Shown: positions 18,769 through 27,153 of the stretch, one piece after another
Numbering within the stretch: the stretch's first letter is position 1
Layout: every line of letters begins with the position of its first letter
Assembly: GCA_036404275.1 (NCBI GenBank)
Contig: DASXAM010000132.1
Coordinates: forward strand, 1-64,000
Length of the DNA: 64,000 nt
Direction of reading: 5' to 3'
DNA from: AP-15 sp036404275
GTDB taxonomy: Bacteria > Pseudomonadota > Alphaproteobacteria > ATCC43930 > CGMCC-115725
Program-made: the position numbers and the translations under genes
Notes under the pieces: generated by a model
Database searches by the model: none
What the model saw: the letters and a program-made list of their open reading frames with translations, nothing else
What the model was told of the DNA's origin: nothing

Positions 18769-18783
18769 GTTCTAGTTTAGTTC
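18769..18783. promoter_or_regulatory. LexA operator (SOS box) GTTC-N7-GTTC
   Basis: GTTC-TAGTTTA-GTTC is a perfect direct-repeat operator of the alphaproteobacterial type, 46 nt upstream of the lexA start codon. It supports SOS autoregulation and the class assignment of the organism. Confidence 0.85.
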
Positions 18784-18816
18784 GCGAGCCGCGTCAAGTG
18801 TCGTTCTTGCGGCGCC

Positions 18817-20031
18817 CTAGACAGGCAGCGCGTCCGCGGGAAAGCGGACGATCGGCACCATCGTTCCAGCCGCCGCGGCGGCTGCGTGCGGCGGGCGCAC
18901 GACGAGGCAGTCGGCGGCCGAAAGCGACCGCATCATCGAGCTGTCCTGGACCTCGAACGGGAACACCTCCTCGGCGCCGTCCGCGGCGTGGGCAAGCCGC
19001 GCGCGCAGGTAATCCTGGCGCCGATCGTTTTTCGACAGGTCGGCGCCGAGCCGCGCCGTCTCGTTCGGCCCTACCGCCGCCACCAGGCCGCTCATGCGGT
19101 CGAGCGCCGGCTTGAGGAACAGGAGCGCGCAGACAAAGGTCGAGACCGGATTGCCAGGCAGGCCCAGCATCGGCGTCCCTCGGTATCTGCCGACCATCAA
19201 GGGCTTCCCCGGCCGCATTGCGATTTGCCAGAAATCGAGCTCGAACCCGTCTTCGGCGAGCGCTTCGCGCACCAAATCATGCTCGCCGACCGAGGCGCCG
19301 CCGGTGGTCACCAACAAATCGACCCCGGCGGTGGCGGCAGCCATCCGGCGCAGCGCCGTCGAATCGTCGGGCGCGTTGCCGACCGAAACCGCGACCCCGC
19401 CGCAGGCCGTAACAAATGCGACCAGCGCAAGGCTGTTCGAGCTGACGATCTGGTGCGGGCCAATCGGGTCGCCCGGCATGACGATCTCGTCGCCGGTCGA
19501 CAGCACACCGATCCGCGGCCGACGATGGACCATCAGCCACGGCCGGTTCATCGCCGCCAAAAGGCCGATATCACGCGCCGCGAGCCGCCGGCCGGCATGC
19601 AGCAGCACATCGCCTTCAGCGAAATCGAGGCCCTCGTGACGAACATATCGGCCACGCGGCGCGGCTTCGCGGATCTGGACCCGGTCGCCATCCCGCTCGG
19701 CATCCTCCTGGATCACCACCGTGTCGGTGCCGGCCGGCATCGGCGCGCCGGTAAAGATGCGTGCGGCTTCGCCCGGTCCGACCCGGCCGCCAAACCCGGC
19801 CCCGGCCGGCACCTCGGCGACGATGCGCAAGGTTGTCGGGATTTGGCGCAGATCGTCGGCCTGCACGGCATAGCCGTCCATCGCCGAGGCGGCGAAGGGC
19901 GGCTGGGTGCGGCGGGCGGCGACATCCTCGGCGAGCACCCGGCCGAGCGCGTCGGCGAGCGAGACCTGCTCGGGCGGCAGGATATCGACATGGGCCAGCA
20001 GACGCGCGCGGGCTTCCTCAACCGAAATCAC
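18817..20031 (-). CDS. moeA: Molybdopterin molybdenumtransferase MoeA
   Basis: A 404-residue enzyme that inserts molybdate into adenylylated molybdopterin, the last step of molybdenum cofactor assembly. Recognisable parts are PPFAASAMDGYAV (about residues 40-53), the MoCF domain with VLSTGDEIVMPG and TTGGASVGEHD, and RPGKPLMVG then GLPGNPVSTFV. GTG 20031 is selected: GGGAGG lies 8 nt upstream and the start overlaps the stop of the trpC-moaC gene as GTGA, implying coupled translation. It is followed by lexA after about 93 nt. Confidence 0.94.
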   Translation of the reverse strand: MISVEEARARLLAHVDILPPEQVSLADALGRVLAEDVAARRTQPPFAASAMDGYAVQADDLRQIPTTLRIVAEVPAGAGFGGRVGPGEAARIFTGAPMPAGTDTVVIQEDAERDGDRVQIREAAPRGRYVRHEGLDFAEGDVLLHAGRRLAARDIGLLAAMNRPWLMVHRRPRIGVLSTGDEIVMPGDPIGPHQIVSSNSLALVAFVTACGGVAVSVGNAPDDSTALRRMAAATAGVDLLVTTGGASVGEHDLVREALAEDGFELDFWQIAMRPGKPLMVGRYRGTPMLGLPGNPVSTFVCALLFLKPALDRMSGLVAAVGPNETARLGADLSKNDRRQDYLRARLAHAADGAEEVFPFEVQDSSMMRSLSAADCLVVRPPHAAAAAAGTMVPIVRFPADALPV

Positions 20032-21293
20032 GGCTTCGCCTCCCAATTTCCTGACTTACCTCCTGATTTCTTCAGCAGTCGAAGATCGGTTACAACCATG
20101 CCGCGATCGATCGCCTTGCACATGTCGTAGATTGTCAGCGCCGCCACCGAAGCCGCTGTCAACGCCTCAATTTCGACACCCGTGCGGCCGCGCAAACGGC
20201 AGGTGGCGGTGATCTCGACCGCGGTCTTTTCTGGCAAACAGGCGAGCTCGAGCTCGACTGAGGTCAATGCCAGCGGGTGGCAGAGCGGGATCAGCTCGGC
20301 GGTGCGCTTAGCCGCCATGATGCCGGCGAGGCGCGCTACCGCCAGCACGTCGCCCTTGGCGACATTGCCCGAACGAATGCGTTCGAGAGTCTCGGGGCGC
20401 ATCACAACACGCGCACCGGCGACGGCCTCTCGATACGTCTCGTCCTTGGCCGAAACATCGACCATATGGGCGCGGCCTTCGGCGTCGAGATGGGTCAGAT
20501 CGGGCAGCCGCAGCAGGCGCCGGGTCGCGGCGGCGACATCGTTTTCGCGCATCAACGTCTCGCCGACGAGAAAACAACGTGCGCCGGCGGCGGCCAGGCG
20601 GTCGAGATCGTCCGGGCTTCGGATACCGCTTTCGGCGACAACCAGCCGATCGCCGGGCACCCGCGCCGCCAGCTCTTCCGTCGTGTGAAGATCGACCGCC
20701 AAGGTTTTGAGATTACGGTTGTTAATGCCGATGAGCCGGGTCTCGAGCGCCACGGCGCGATCGAGCTCGGCGGCGTCGTGGACTTCGGTCAAAACATCGA
20801 GTCCGAGCTCGGTGGCGGCGACGGCGAGCTCGCGCGCTTCCGGGTCCGACAATGCGGCCATGATCAGCAGCACGCAATCTGCCCCAAGGTCGCGGCTTTC
20901 GAGGATCTGGTAGGGGTCGAGAATAAAGTCCTTGCGCAGCACAGGCAGCGTGCAGGCGGTGCGGGCGGCGCGCAGATCGTCGCCGCTGCCCTGGAAGAAC
21001 GGGGTGTCGGTCAGCACCGAAAGACAGGCCGCACCGCCCGCCAGATAGGCCTGCGCCAATGCCGGAGGGTCGAAATCGGGACGGATCAGCCCGGCGCTCG
21101 GCGACGCTTTCTTAATCTCGGCGATTAGACCGTAGCGCCCCTCGCCGAGCCGGCGCTCGAGCGCCGCCGCAAACGGCCGCACCGCCGATGCCGCGGCAAG
21201 ACGCGCCAGCAGCGCCGCCTCGGAGACGACCGCTTTCGCTTGCGCGACATGAGCGCGCTTTTCCATGCAGATGTGGGTCAGCACATCGTTCAT
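20028..21293 (-). CDS. trpC-moaC: Fused indole-3-glycerol-phosphate synthase / cyclic pyranopterin monophosphate synthase (TrpC-MoaC)
   Basis: One uninterrupted 421-codon frame encodes two enzymes usually made from adjacent genes. Residues 1-261 are TrpC (tryptophan pathway; IAEIKKASPSAG near 57-68, TEVHD 169-173, GINNRN 189-194, VAESGI 219-224). Residues about 265-421 are MoaC (molybdenum cofactor; KGDVLAVA 313-320, PLCHPL 336-341, YDMCKAIDRGM 389-399). The junction at RLLRLPDLTHLD has no stop and no ATG/GTG/TTG; the first Met in the MoaC half is inside its conserved core. The start ATG overlaps the trpD stop (ATGA) and the stop overlaps the moeA start (GTGA). The two halves act on unrelated substrates, so the fusion probably reflects loss of the short intergenic boundary. 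Confidence 0.9.
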   Translation of the reverse strand: MNDVLTHICMEKRAHVAQAKAVVSEAALLARLAAASAVRPFAAALERRLGEGRYGLIAEIKKASPSAGLIRPDFDPPALAQAYLAGGAACLSVLTDTPFFQGSGDDLRAARTACTLPVLRKDFILDPYQILESRDLGADCVLLIMAALSDPEARELAVAATELGLDVLTEVHDAAELDRAVALETRLIGINNRNLKTLAVDLHTTEELAARVPGDRLVVAESGIRSPDDLDRLAAAGARCFLVGETLMRENDVAAATRRLLRLPDLTHLDAEGRAHMVDVSAKDETYREAVAGARVVMRPETLERIRSGNVAKGDVLAVARLAGIMAAKRTAELIPLCHPLALTSVELELACLPEKTAVEITATCRLRGRTGVEIEALTAASVAALTIYDMCKAIDRGMVVTDLRLLKKSGGKSGNWEAKP

Positions 21294-22330
21294 CGCGGCG
21301 CTTCCTCGGTCGCCGCGGGTGCGTTGGTGCGCGCGACGAGATCGTCGAGCACTTGTCGCGCCGCACCCGAATCGATGGTGCGGGCGGCGAGCTCGACCCC
21401 GTTGGCGAGACTCGCCGCGCGACCGGCGACGAGGAGTGCGGCGGCGCTGTTCAACAGCACGATGTCGCGCAGCGGCCCGCCGGCGCCGCCCAAGAGATCG
21501 CGCATCAGCGCAGCGTTGTGCTGCGGCTCGCCGCCGGCGAGGTCACCGAGCCGGGCCTGCGGCAAGCCGGCATCGGCGGCGGTGATCTCGAAGGTTTCGA
21601 CCCTGCCGTCTTCGAGCGCCGCGACGGTCGTCGGCCCGGCCGTGCTCAATTCATCGAGGCCGTCGCCATGCACCACCCAGACCCGCTCGGCGCCCAGCCG
21701 GCCCAGCACTTCGGCCATCGGCCGCGCCCATTCGGGGGCGAAGACGCCGACCAGCTGACGCCGCGCCCCGGCCGGGCTCGACAACGGGCCCAACAGGTTG
21801 AAGATCGTCCGGGTGCCAAGATCGACGCGGGTGGGCGCGACATGGCGGGTGGCGCTGTGATGGCGCGGCGCCATCAGAAAGCCGATGCCGATCTGCCACA
21901 AGCAATCGCGCACTACCGTGAAATCGGCGTCAATGTTGACACCGAGCGCGGTCAGCACATCGGCCGAGCCCGAACGCGAGGAGAGCGCGCGGTTGCCATG
22001 CTTGGCGACCGGGACGCCGCAGCCGGCCGCGACCAGCGCCGCCGCGGTCGAAATGTTGAAGCTGCCGGAGGCGTCGCCGCCGGTGCCGCAGGTGTCGATC
22101 GTGCCCGGCGGCGCATCGATTCGCAGGGCTTTGGCCCGCATCGCCCGCGCCGCGCCGGTGATCTCGTCGACAGTCTCGCCGCGCACCCGGAGCGCCATCA
22201 GAAAACCGCCCATCTGTGAGGGGGTGGCGTCGCCGCTCATGATGATGTCGAACGCCGCCTCGGCGTCACCCTCGCTGAGGCTCCTGCCCTGGGCAACCTG
22301 GGCGATCAGCGCCTTCAGATCGCTGACCAC
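21290..22330 (-). CDS. trpD: Anthranilate phosphoribosyltransferase
   Basis: Second step of tryptophan synthesis: transfer of phosphoribosyl from PRPP to anthranilate. The 346-residue product shows the glycine-rich PRPP site TCGTGGDASGSFNIS, KHGNRALSSRSGSADVL, the APRHHSATRHVAP anthranilate region and RTIFNLLGPL. GTG 22330 fits the normal N-terminus (VVSDLKALIAQ) with GGAG nearby; ATG 22375 or GTG 22381 would add 15-17 residues and cannot be excluded. Its stop overlaps the start of the trpC-moaC gene by 4 nt. No trpE/trpG is in the window. Confidence 0.93.
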   Translation of the reverse strand: MVSDLKALIAQVAQGRSLSEGDAEAAFDIIMSGDATPSQMGGFLMALRVRGETVDEITGAARAMRAKALRIDAPPGTIDTCGTGGDASGSFNISTAAALVAAGCGVPVAKHGNRALSSRSGSADVLTALGVNIDADFTVVRDCLWQIGIGFLMAPRHHSATRHVAPTRVDLGTRTIFNLLGPLSSPAGARRQLVGVFAPEWARPMAEVLGRLGAERVWVVHGDGLDELSTAGPTTVAALEDGRVETFEITAADAGLPQARLGDLAGGEPQHNAALMRDLLGGAGGPLRDIVLLNSAAALLVAGRAASLANGVELAARTIDSGAARQVLDDLVARTNAPAATEEAPR

Positions 22331-22605
22331 GCGCCCGTTCTCCGCTGATCGATCGCCCGCATATGCTGCGCCCATCCGCACCGGTGCGTAACTATATCAG
22401 CCGCCGCTACTCGACGGAAACCGCGCACAGCGAATACCGAGGCGCCTCCTTCCCTCGTTTGACGCGTGACGGCCATTCAAGGTAGCGGTGGCTTGGTGGG
22501 CCCGACGGCGAGGTTTAGTTGATCCCGAAGTTTTGAGCCGGTGCGAGGCAGGAAACGGCAGGCGCTCACACTCATCGCGTCGGACGCTCAAAGCGGCACC
22601 GGTTT

Positions 22606-23616
22606 TTGCGGGTGTTGCGGCGGCATGCAACAGGCTGTCGGCGTATCGGGCTCGTGCTTCTGCCGGTGCTTGTTGGCGCGGGGATTTGGCTCGCAATGTC
22701 GCCGTGGCGCCACGGCACCGAGCCGGCGCGTCCGGCGGTGCCGCGCGCCGCCCCCGCGGCGATCGTCGGCGCAACCCCGCCGCCGCTTGTGAAAAAGCCG
22801 GCCGCACCGGCGCAGAAGCCCAAAGAGGAAGCAATGTTGCGGCCGCCGGCGCCATTGCCGGCGCCGCCGCGCGCCGAGCCCGCCTGGCTGCGATTTGCGG
22901 TGCCCGCGGCGCCCACCGATGGTCGGCCGCTCGTTGCCGTGGTGCTCGACGACCTCGGCCTTGACCGGGTGCGGACCGCGGCGGCGATTCGGCTGCCGCG
23001 GCCGCTGACCCTCTCATTCATGACCTATGCCCGCGACCTGCCCGCGCAGACCGAAGCGGCGCATCGGGCCGGGCACGAACTGTTGCTGCATGTGCCGATG
23101 GAGGCGATCGACCGGCGCGAAGACCCCGGCCCCCATGCGCTCTACACGTCGCTCTCTCAGCAGGCGATCGTCGACCGGCTGCGCTGGGGGCTCGACCGTT
23201 TTTCCGGCTATGTCGGGATCAACAACCATATGGGTAGCCGGTTTACCGCCGATAAGCGGGGGATGGCGGCGGTCATTGGCGAGCTGCGAGCACGCGGCCT
23301 GGTTTTTCTCGATTCGCGGACGAGCGCGGCGAGCACCGGAATCGCGCTGGCGGCGGCGGACGGGGTACCACACGCGGCGCGCGATGTGTTTCTCGACGAC
23401 GACCTCACCCCGGCCGCGATCGCGCGTCAACTGGCCGTCCTCGAGCATGTGGCAAGACGGCGCGGAAGCGCCATCGCCATCGGCCACGCCCATGATCCGA
23501 CCTTGGCAGTGCTCGCCGCCTGGTTGCCGACATTGTCGGCGAAAGGGCTGGTGCTCGAGCCGCTCAGCGCCGTTGTGCGCTACCGAATCATGCGGGCCGA
23601 CGAGACTGCCCGCTGA
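22606..23616 (+). CDS. Divergent polysaccharide deacetylase family protein (YibQ/DUF610)
   Basis: A 336-residue membrane-anchored protein. A single transmembrane helix (about residues 14-31) is followed by a Pro/Ala-rich linker (40-95) and then a deacetylase-like beta/alpha barrel beginning PLVAVVLDDLG, with HEVLLHVPME-like, NNHMGSRFT and DSRTSA segments and AIGHAHDPT near the end. The family is found beside murein hydrolase activators and is presumed to act on cell-wall glycans in the periplasm. The start is uncertain: TTG 22606 is the first codon in frame and has no strong ribosome site; GTG 22612 is an alternative. Confidence 0.78.
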   Translation: MRVLRRHATGCRRIGLVLLPVLVGAGIWLAMSPWRHGTEPARPAVPRAAPAAIVGATPPPLVKKPAAPAQKPKEEAMLRPPAPLPAPPRAEPAWLRFAVPAAPTDGRPLVAVVLDDLGLDRVRTAAAIRLPRPLTLSFMTYARDLPAQTEAAHRAGHELLLHVPMEAIDRREDPGPHALYTSLSQQAIVDRLRWGLDRFSGYVGINNHMGSRFTADKRGMAAVIGELRARGLVFLDSRTSAASTGIALAAADGVPHAARDVFLDDDLTPAAIARQLAVLEHVARRRGSAIAIGHAHDPTLAVLAAWLPTLSAKGLVLEPLSAVVRYRIMRADETAR

Positions 23617-23619
23617 ACT

Positions 23620-24477
23620 TTATGGCGCGCCGAGCCCGAGGAGGCGGCGGGCGAGCGTCAAATGCGGCCGGTCGAGCATCTTGCCATCGAGCGCGATGGT
23701 TCCGGCATCGGGATTTGCGGCGAACAGCTCGACCACCTTGCGCGCCCAGGCGCGCTCCGCCTCGGCGACCGAAAAGGCGGTGTTGATCGCGGCGATTTGC
23801 GCCGGATGGATCGCCATCTTGCCGGTAAAGCCGGAGCGACGCGCCGCGGCGCACTCGCTGGCGAGCCCCTCGGCGTCTCGAAAATCGGTGTAGATCGTAT
23901 CGATCGGCGCGACCCCGGCCGCCGCGGCAGCGGCGAGGCACAGCGAGCGCGCCAGCAGATAGATGTCGTCATAGCTACCGTCGAGCCGCCGGTTGTTGCC
24001 GCCGATCGAGGCGGCGAGGTCTTCGGCACCCCAGGTAATGCCGGCGAGCCGCGCGGAGACGCCGGCATAGCCGCCGAGCGCGAACAGCGCCGTTGGGGTT
24101 TCGGTGGCGATCGCGATGATTTGGATGGCGCCCCGCGGCAGCGCCGCAGCGGCCTCGAATGCGTCGAGGTAGTGGTCGAGCCGGCGCAAATCCTCGGGCA
24201 CGCATTTCGGCAGCAGGATGCCGTCCGGCCGGACGGGCGCGACGGCGGCGAGATCGTCGAGCGCGGCATCGCCAGCGAGCGGGTTGATCCGCACCCAGCG
24301 GCGGAACGCGGCGGCGCCGGTCGATTCGAGAAAAGCGCGCGCCTGCGCGCGGGCCAGCGGTCGGTTTTGCGGCACCACCGAATCTTCGAGATCAAGGATC
24401 AGCGCGTCGGCGCCCGATTCGGGAGCGCGGGCGAGCTTGCGTTCGCTGTCGGCCGGAACAAACAAAAACGAGCGCAT
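23620..24477 (-). CDS. HpcH/HpaI aldolase / citrate lyase beta-like CoA-ester lyase
   Basis: A 285-residue TIM-barrel enzyme of the CitE group, which includes malyl-CoA and beta-methylmalyl-CoA lyases. Features are MRSFLFVPADSERKL at the start, the metal/substrate segment LILDLEDSV, RINPLAGD, IIAIATETPTAL with the conserved Glu, and AIHPAQIAAIN. The ATG directly follows the stop of the MaoC-type hydratase (TGAATG). A hydratase plus a CoA-ester lyase suggests breakdown or formation of a 3-hydroxyacyl- or malyl-CoA-type intermediate, as in mesaconyl-CoA chemistry; the substrate is inferred only. Confidence 0.83.
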   Translation of the reverse strand: MRSFLFVPADSERKLARAPESGADALILDLEDSVVPQNRPLARAQARAFLESTGAAAFRRWVRINPLAGDAALDDLAAVAPVRPDGILLPKCVPEDLRRLDHYLDAFEAAAALPRGAIQIIAIATETPTALFALGGYAGVSARLAGITWGAEDLAASIGGNNRRLDGSYDDIYLLARSLCLAAAAAAGVAPIDTIYTDFRDAEGLASECAAARRSGFTGKMAIHPAQIAAINTAFSVAEAERAWARKVVELFAANPDAGTIALDGKMLDRPHLTLARRLLGLGAP

Positions 24478-24942
24478 TCAGCCTTCTCCCCCGGCCGGCC
24501 GGGATCGCATCAGCGCGGCGCGGCGGCAGATCGCGACAACCTCGCCGCGCTGGTTGATGCCCTGATGCTCGAATTCGACGATGCCGGCGTCGGGACGCGA
24601 GCGGCTCTTGCGCTTGCCGAAGACGACCGTTCGCGCGTGCAGGGTGTCGCCGTGAAACACCGGCTTTGGGAACCGCACCTCGGTCATCCCCAGATTGGCG
24701 AGCGTGGTGCCCAAGGTCGTGTCGCCGACACTGAGGCCGATGACGAGGCCCAGCGTGAAAATGCTGTTGACGAGGGGCCGGCCGAACTCGGTCGTCCTGG
24801 CAAATTCGGCGTCGAGATGGAGCGGCTGCGGGTTCATCGTCAGGGTGGTGAACAGCACGTTGTCCATTTCCGTGATGGTGCGGGTCGCCTGGTGCTCGAA
24901 CACCTGCCCCTCGTGGAATTCGTCGAAATACAAGCCCGCCAT
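24478..24942 (-). CDS. MaoC-family (R)-specific enoyl-CoA hydratase
   Basis: A 154-residue hot-dog-fold hydratase. The MaoC signature is seen in MNPQPLHLDAEFARTTEFGRPLVNS, which contains the catalytic Asp/His region, and the later RTVVFGKRKS and FEHQGINQRGEVV strands. ATG 24942 has GGAG six nt upstream. It is immediately followed by the CitE-like lyase gene with no gap, so the two enzymes are very likely made and used together in CoA-ester metabolism. Confidence 0.85.
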   Translation of the reverse strand: MAGLYFDEFHEGQVFEHQATRTITEMDNVLFTTLTMNPQPLHLDAEFARTTEFGRPLVNSIFTLGLVIGLSVGDTTLGTTLANLGMTEVRFPKPVFHGDTLHARTVVFGKRKSRSRPDAGIVEFEHQGINQRGEVVAICRRAALMRSRPAGGEG

Positions 24943-25119
24943 CACCAGCTCCGGTCAGCTCCACCAAAGATTAGCCGGGACCGAGACGTACGGGAAACCC
25001 CGCTGGCGGCGACGGCAGGCGCCGGGTTTTCAAATCCGCTCGACCATCGGCTTCGAACAACCTAGCATGACACGCAGGTGGCTGAGGGGACTCCGCGGCG
25101 GCGGAAATTCGGTCGGGGA

Positions 25120-25731
25120 ATGGACATCAACCAGCTCATCGCCGAATACGGCTTCTGGTTTTACCCGATCGCGTTTGTCTGGACCTTTCTCGAAGGCGAG
25201 ACGATCGTGCTCTTTGCCGGTTTTGCTGCGGCGCAGGGATTGCTCGATCCGTTTCTGCTGCTCGCCGCGACGGGGCTTGGCAGCTTTGCCGGCGACCAAA
25301 CGTATTTCTGGATCGGCCGCCATTTCGGACCGGGGGTGATGGGGCGCTTTCCGCGCTGGCAAAACGGCGTCGAAGGCGCGCTGCGCTGGCTCGAACGCTA
25401 CAACACGCTTTTCATCCTGTCCTTCCGCTTTATCTACGGGGTGCGCAACTTGTCGTCGTTTGCGATGGGGTTGAGCGCGATTCGCTGGCAGCGCTTTCTA
25501 TCGCTGAATTTGTTGGCCGCGATGCTGTGGGCGGCTTGCTTTATCACGATCGGTTATTTTCTCGGCGGCGCGTTCCGCGCAGTCCTTGGCGACATCGTCC
25601 ACTCGTTCAGCCTCAGCCTGCTCGCGGTTTTTGTGGCGTTTGCGCTTGGCGTCGGGCTCATGCATCGGCTGCAAAAGCGACGCCAGCTCAAGATTTTTTT
25701 AACGGGCCCGCGGGCGGCGCCGCGATCTTGA
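25120..25731 (+). CDS. DedA-family membrane protein
   Basis: A 203-residue inner-membrane protein of the SNARE-associated/VTT family, whose members are thought to flip lipids and support membrane energisation. The early acidic segment FLEGETIVLFAGF and the Arg/Gly motif FRFIYGVRNLSSFAMG (about residues 106-121) are the usual conserved parts, with four to five hydrophobic segments. ATG 25120 follows GGTCGGGGA. The last 44 nt overlap, tail to tail, the end of the minus-strand gene at 25688, so the two mRNAs are complementary there. Confidence 0.85.
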   Translation: MDINQLIAEYGFWFYPIAFVWTFLEGETIVLFAGFAAAQGLLDPFLLLAATGLGSFAGDQTYFWIGRHFGPGVMGRFPRWQNGVEGALRWLERYNTLFILSFRFIYGVRNLSSFAMGLSAIRWQRFLSLNLLAAMLWAACFITIGYFLGGAFRAVLGDIVHSFSLSLLAVFVAFALGVGLMHRLQKRRQLKIFLTGPRAAPRS

Positions 25732-26461
25732 CGGGCGCGAGGATCGCCACCGGGCTGCCGATGGCGAGGCCGAGCACGCGGTCGGCGCGGCCGCCATTGA
25801 CGGCGATTTCGGCGAGCCCGTTCGAATTTTCATACCAAAAGGCCGCGCCCGGCGGGACATCGGAAAAGGTCCGGGCGCGGGATAGTTTGCGGCCGCCCGC
25901 GCCGAGCCGAACGCCCTCGCGCAGCATGGCGGCGCGCAGCCCCGTTATGGCGTTGCCGAACCCGTCAATGTAGACGATCTCGGGCAAGTCGTCCGGCCAT
26001 TCCGGACGGCGGCGGATTTGGCCGTCGCGCAACAGGGTTTCGGGCGCATCGCCGCGGCGCAGCCGGGCCGCCATCGGGGCGAACAGGTCGCGGCCGTGAA
26101 ACGTTGCCGACAATGCCTCGGGTCGCCAGGCGATCTCCCAACCGCGAGATGTCACGGCGCGACGCAGCACCAATTCGAAGAGACCGTTGTCCGGGCCGAC
26201 ATAAATGCGGCCATCGGCTTCGACCACCACGGCACCTCGGCTGCCGCCGACGCCGGGATCGACGACGGCGACAAAAACCGTGCCGGTGGCAAACCAAGAC
26301 GCATAGGCGGCGAGGAGATAGGCGGCAGGCTTTGGCAGGCCGGGCGCCAGATCAGCGAACAAATCGATGACCGCCGACCCCGGCGCCTCACGGTGCAGCA
26401 CCGCCTTGACCTGCCCGATATAGGGGCCGGCAAGACCGAAATCGGTAAACAGCACGATCAT
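25688..26461 (-). CDS. SAM hydrolase / SAM-dependent chlorinase-fluorinase family protein (DUF62)
   Basis: A 257-residue protein of the DUF62 family. Most bacterial members hydrolyse S-adenosylmethionine to adenosine and methionine rather than halogenating it. It starts MIVLFTDFGLAGPYIGQ and has VVDPGVGG, YVGPDNGLF, FHGRDLFAP and the C-terminal domain YIDGFGNAITG with WYENSNGLAEIAVN. The Asp/Arg/His set expected for the hydroxide-using enzymes appears present. ATG 26461 fits the family; an ATG 30 nt upstream (26491) is in frame. The gene converges on and overlaps the dedA-like gene. Confidence 0.85.
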   Translation of the reverse strand: MIVLFTDFGLAGPYIGQVKAVLHREAPGSAVIDLFADLAPGLPKPAAYLLAAYASWFATGTVFVAVVDPGVGGSRGAVVVEADGRIYVGPDNGLFELVLRRAVTSRGWEIAWRPEALSATFHGRDLFAPMAARLRRGDAPETLLRDGQIRRRPEWPDDLPEIVYIDGFGNAITGLRAAMLREGVRLGAGGRKLSRARTFSDVPPGAAFWYENSNGLAEIAVNGGRADRVLGLAIGSPVAILAPVKIAAPPAGPLKKS

Positions 26462-26694
26462 CCGCGTCCCCGCTTGCTGTAATAGCGGCATCGCTCCTCG
26501 CTGTCAGGATAGAATATCCGTTGATCGCGGGCGAGAGCCTGTGGCAATCGATGGTTGAGTATTGGCGCGGGTTTTACGCCCAACTAGCCGGGTGTGTTCT
26601 TTGCCGAGCGGGCGGTCGCGTTGCGGTTTCTCTTGAATGCCGCGAGCGGCTGGGTATGCTGTCTCGCTCGTGAAGTTCATTCGGGGGAAGTACG

Positions 26695-27153
26695 ATGGGG
26701 AAGATGCTCCTGGCGGCGGCGCTGCTGGTCGCGGCCGGTATGCTGCCGGCGGCGGCGGCCGACCGGGATTGCTATTCGCAGGCGGATTTGGAGGCCGAGC
26801 AGGCGCTGTTGTTTCAGACCAATCTGATGGTGGTCAGTTCAGCCTGCCGCGATCCGGTTTATGGCGAGTTTCGCGCGCGCAACAAGAACGCGATCATCGC
26901 TTACCAAAAGGAAATGATCGCCCATTTTCGGCGCGCCGGCTTTCGCAACGCGCAAGGCAAGTTCGACGCCTGGAATACCAGCCTTGCCAACGAGATTTCG
27001 CTGAAGCAGGGGGCGATGCCGACCGTCCAAGTGTGCCAGCAGGCGGCGCAAATGCTCAAGCTCGCGAGCACCCTCGACTCCAAGGGTTTCCACGATTATG
27101 CGGTCGCTCATATCGCAACCGCCACGGTTACGCATCCGAGGTGCGGTCGGTAG
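26695..27153 (+). CDS. Secreted protein of unknown function
   Basis: A 152-residue product with a signal peptide (MGKMLLAAALLVAAGMLPAA; cleavage near AAA-D). The mature part is mostly helical, with four cysteines (DCY, SACRD, QVCQQ, PRCGR) that could make two disulfides. GGGGGAAG lies just upstream of ATG 26695. No family is recognised. Its 3' end overlaps the convergent MFS gene by 26 nt. Confidence 0.65.
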   Translation: MGKMLLAAALLVAAGMLPAAAADRDCYSQADLEAEQALLFQTNLMVVSSACRDPVYGEFRARNKNAIIAYQKEMIAHFRRAGFRNAQGKFDAWNTSLANEISLKQGAMPTVQVCQQAAQMLKLASTLDSKGFHDYAVAHIATATVTHPRCGR

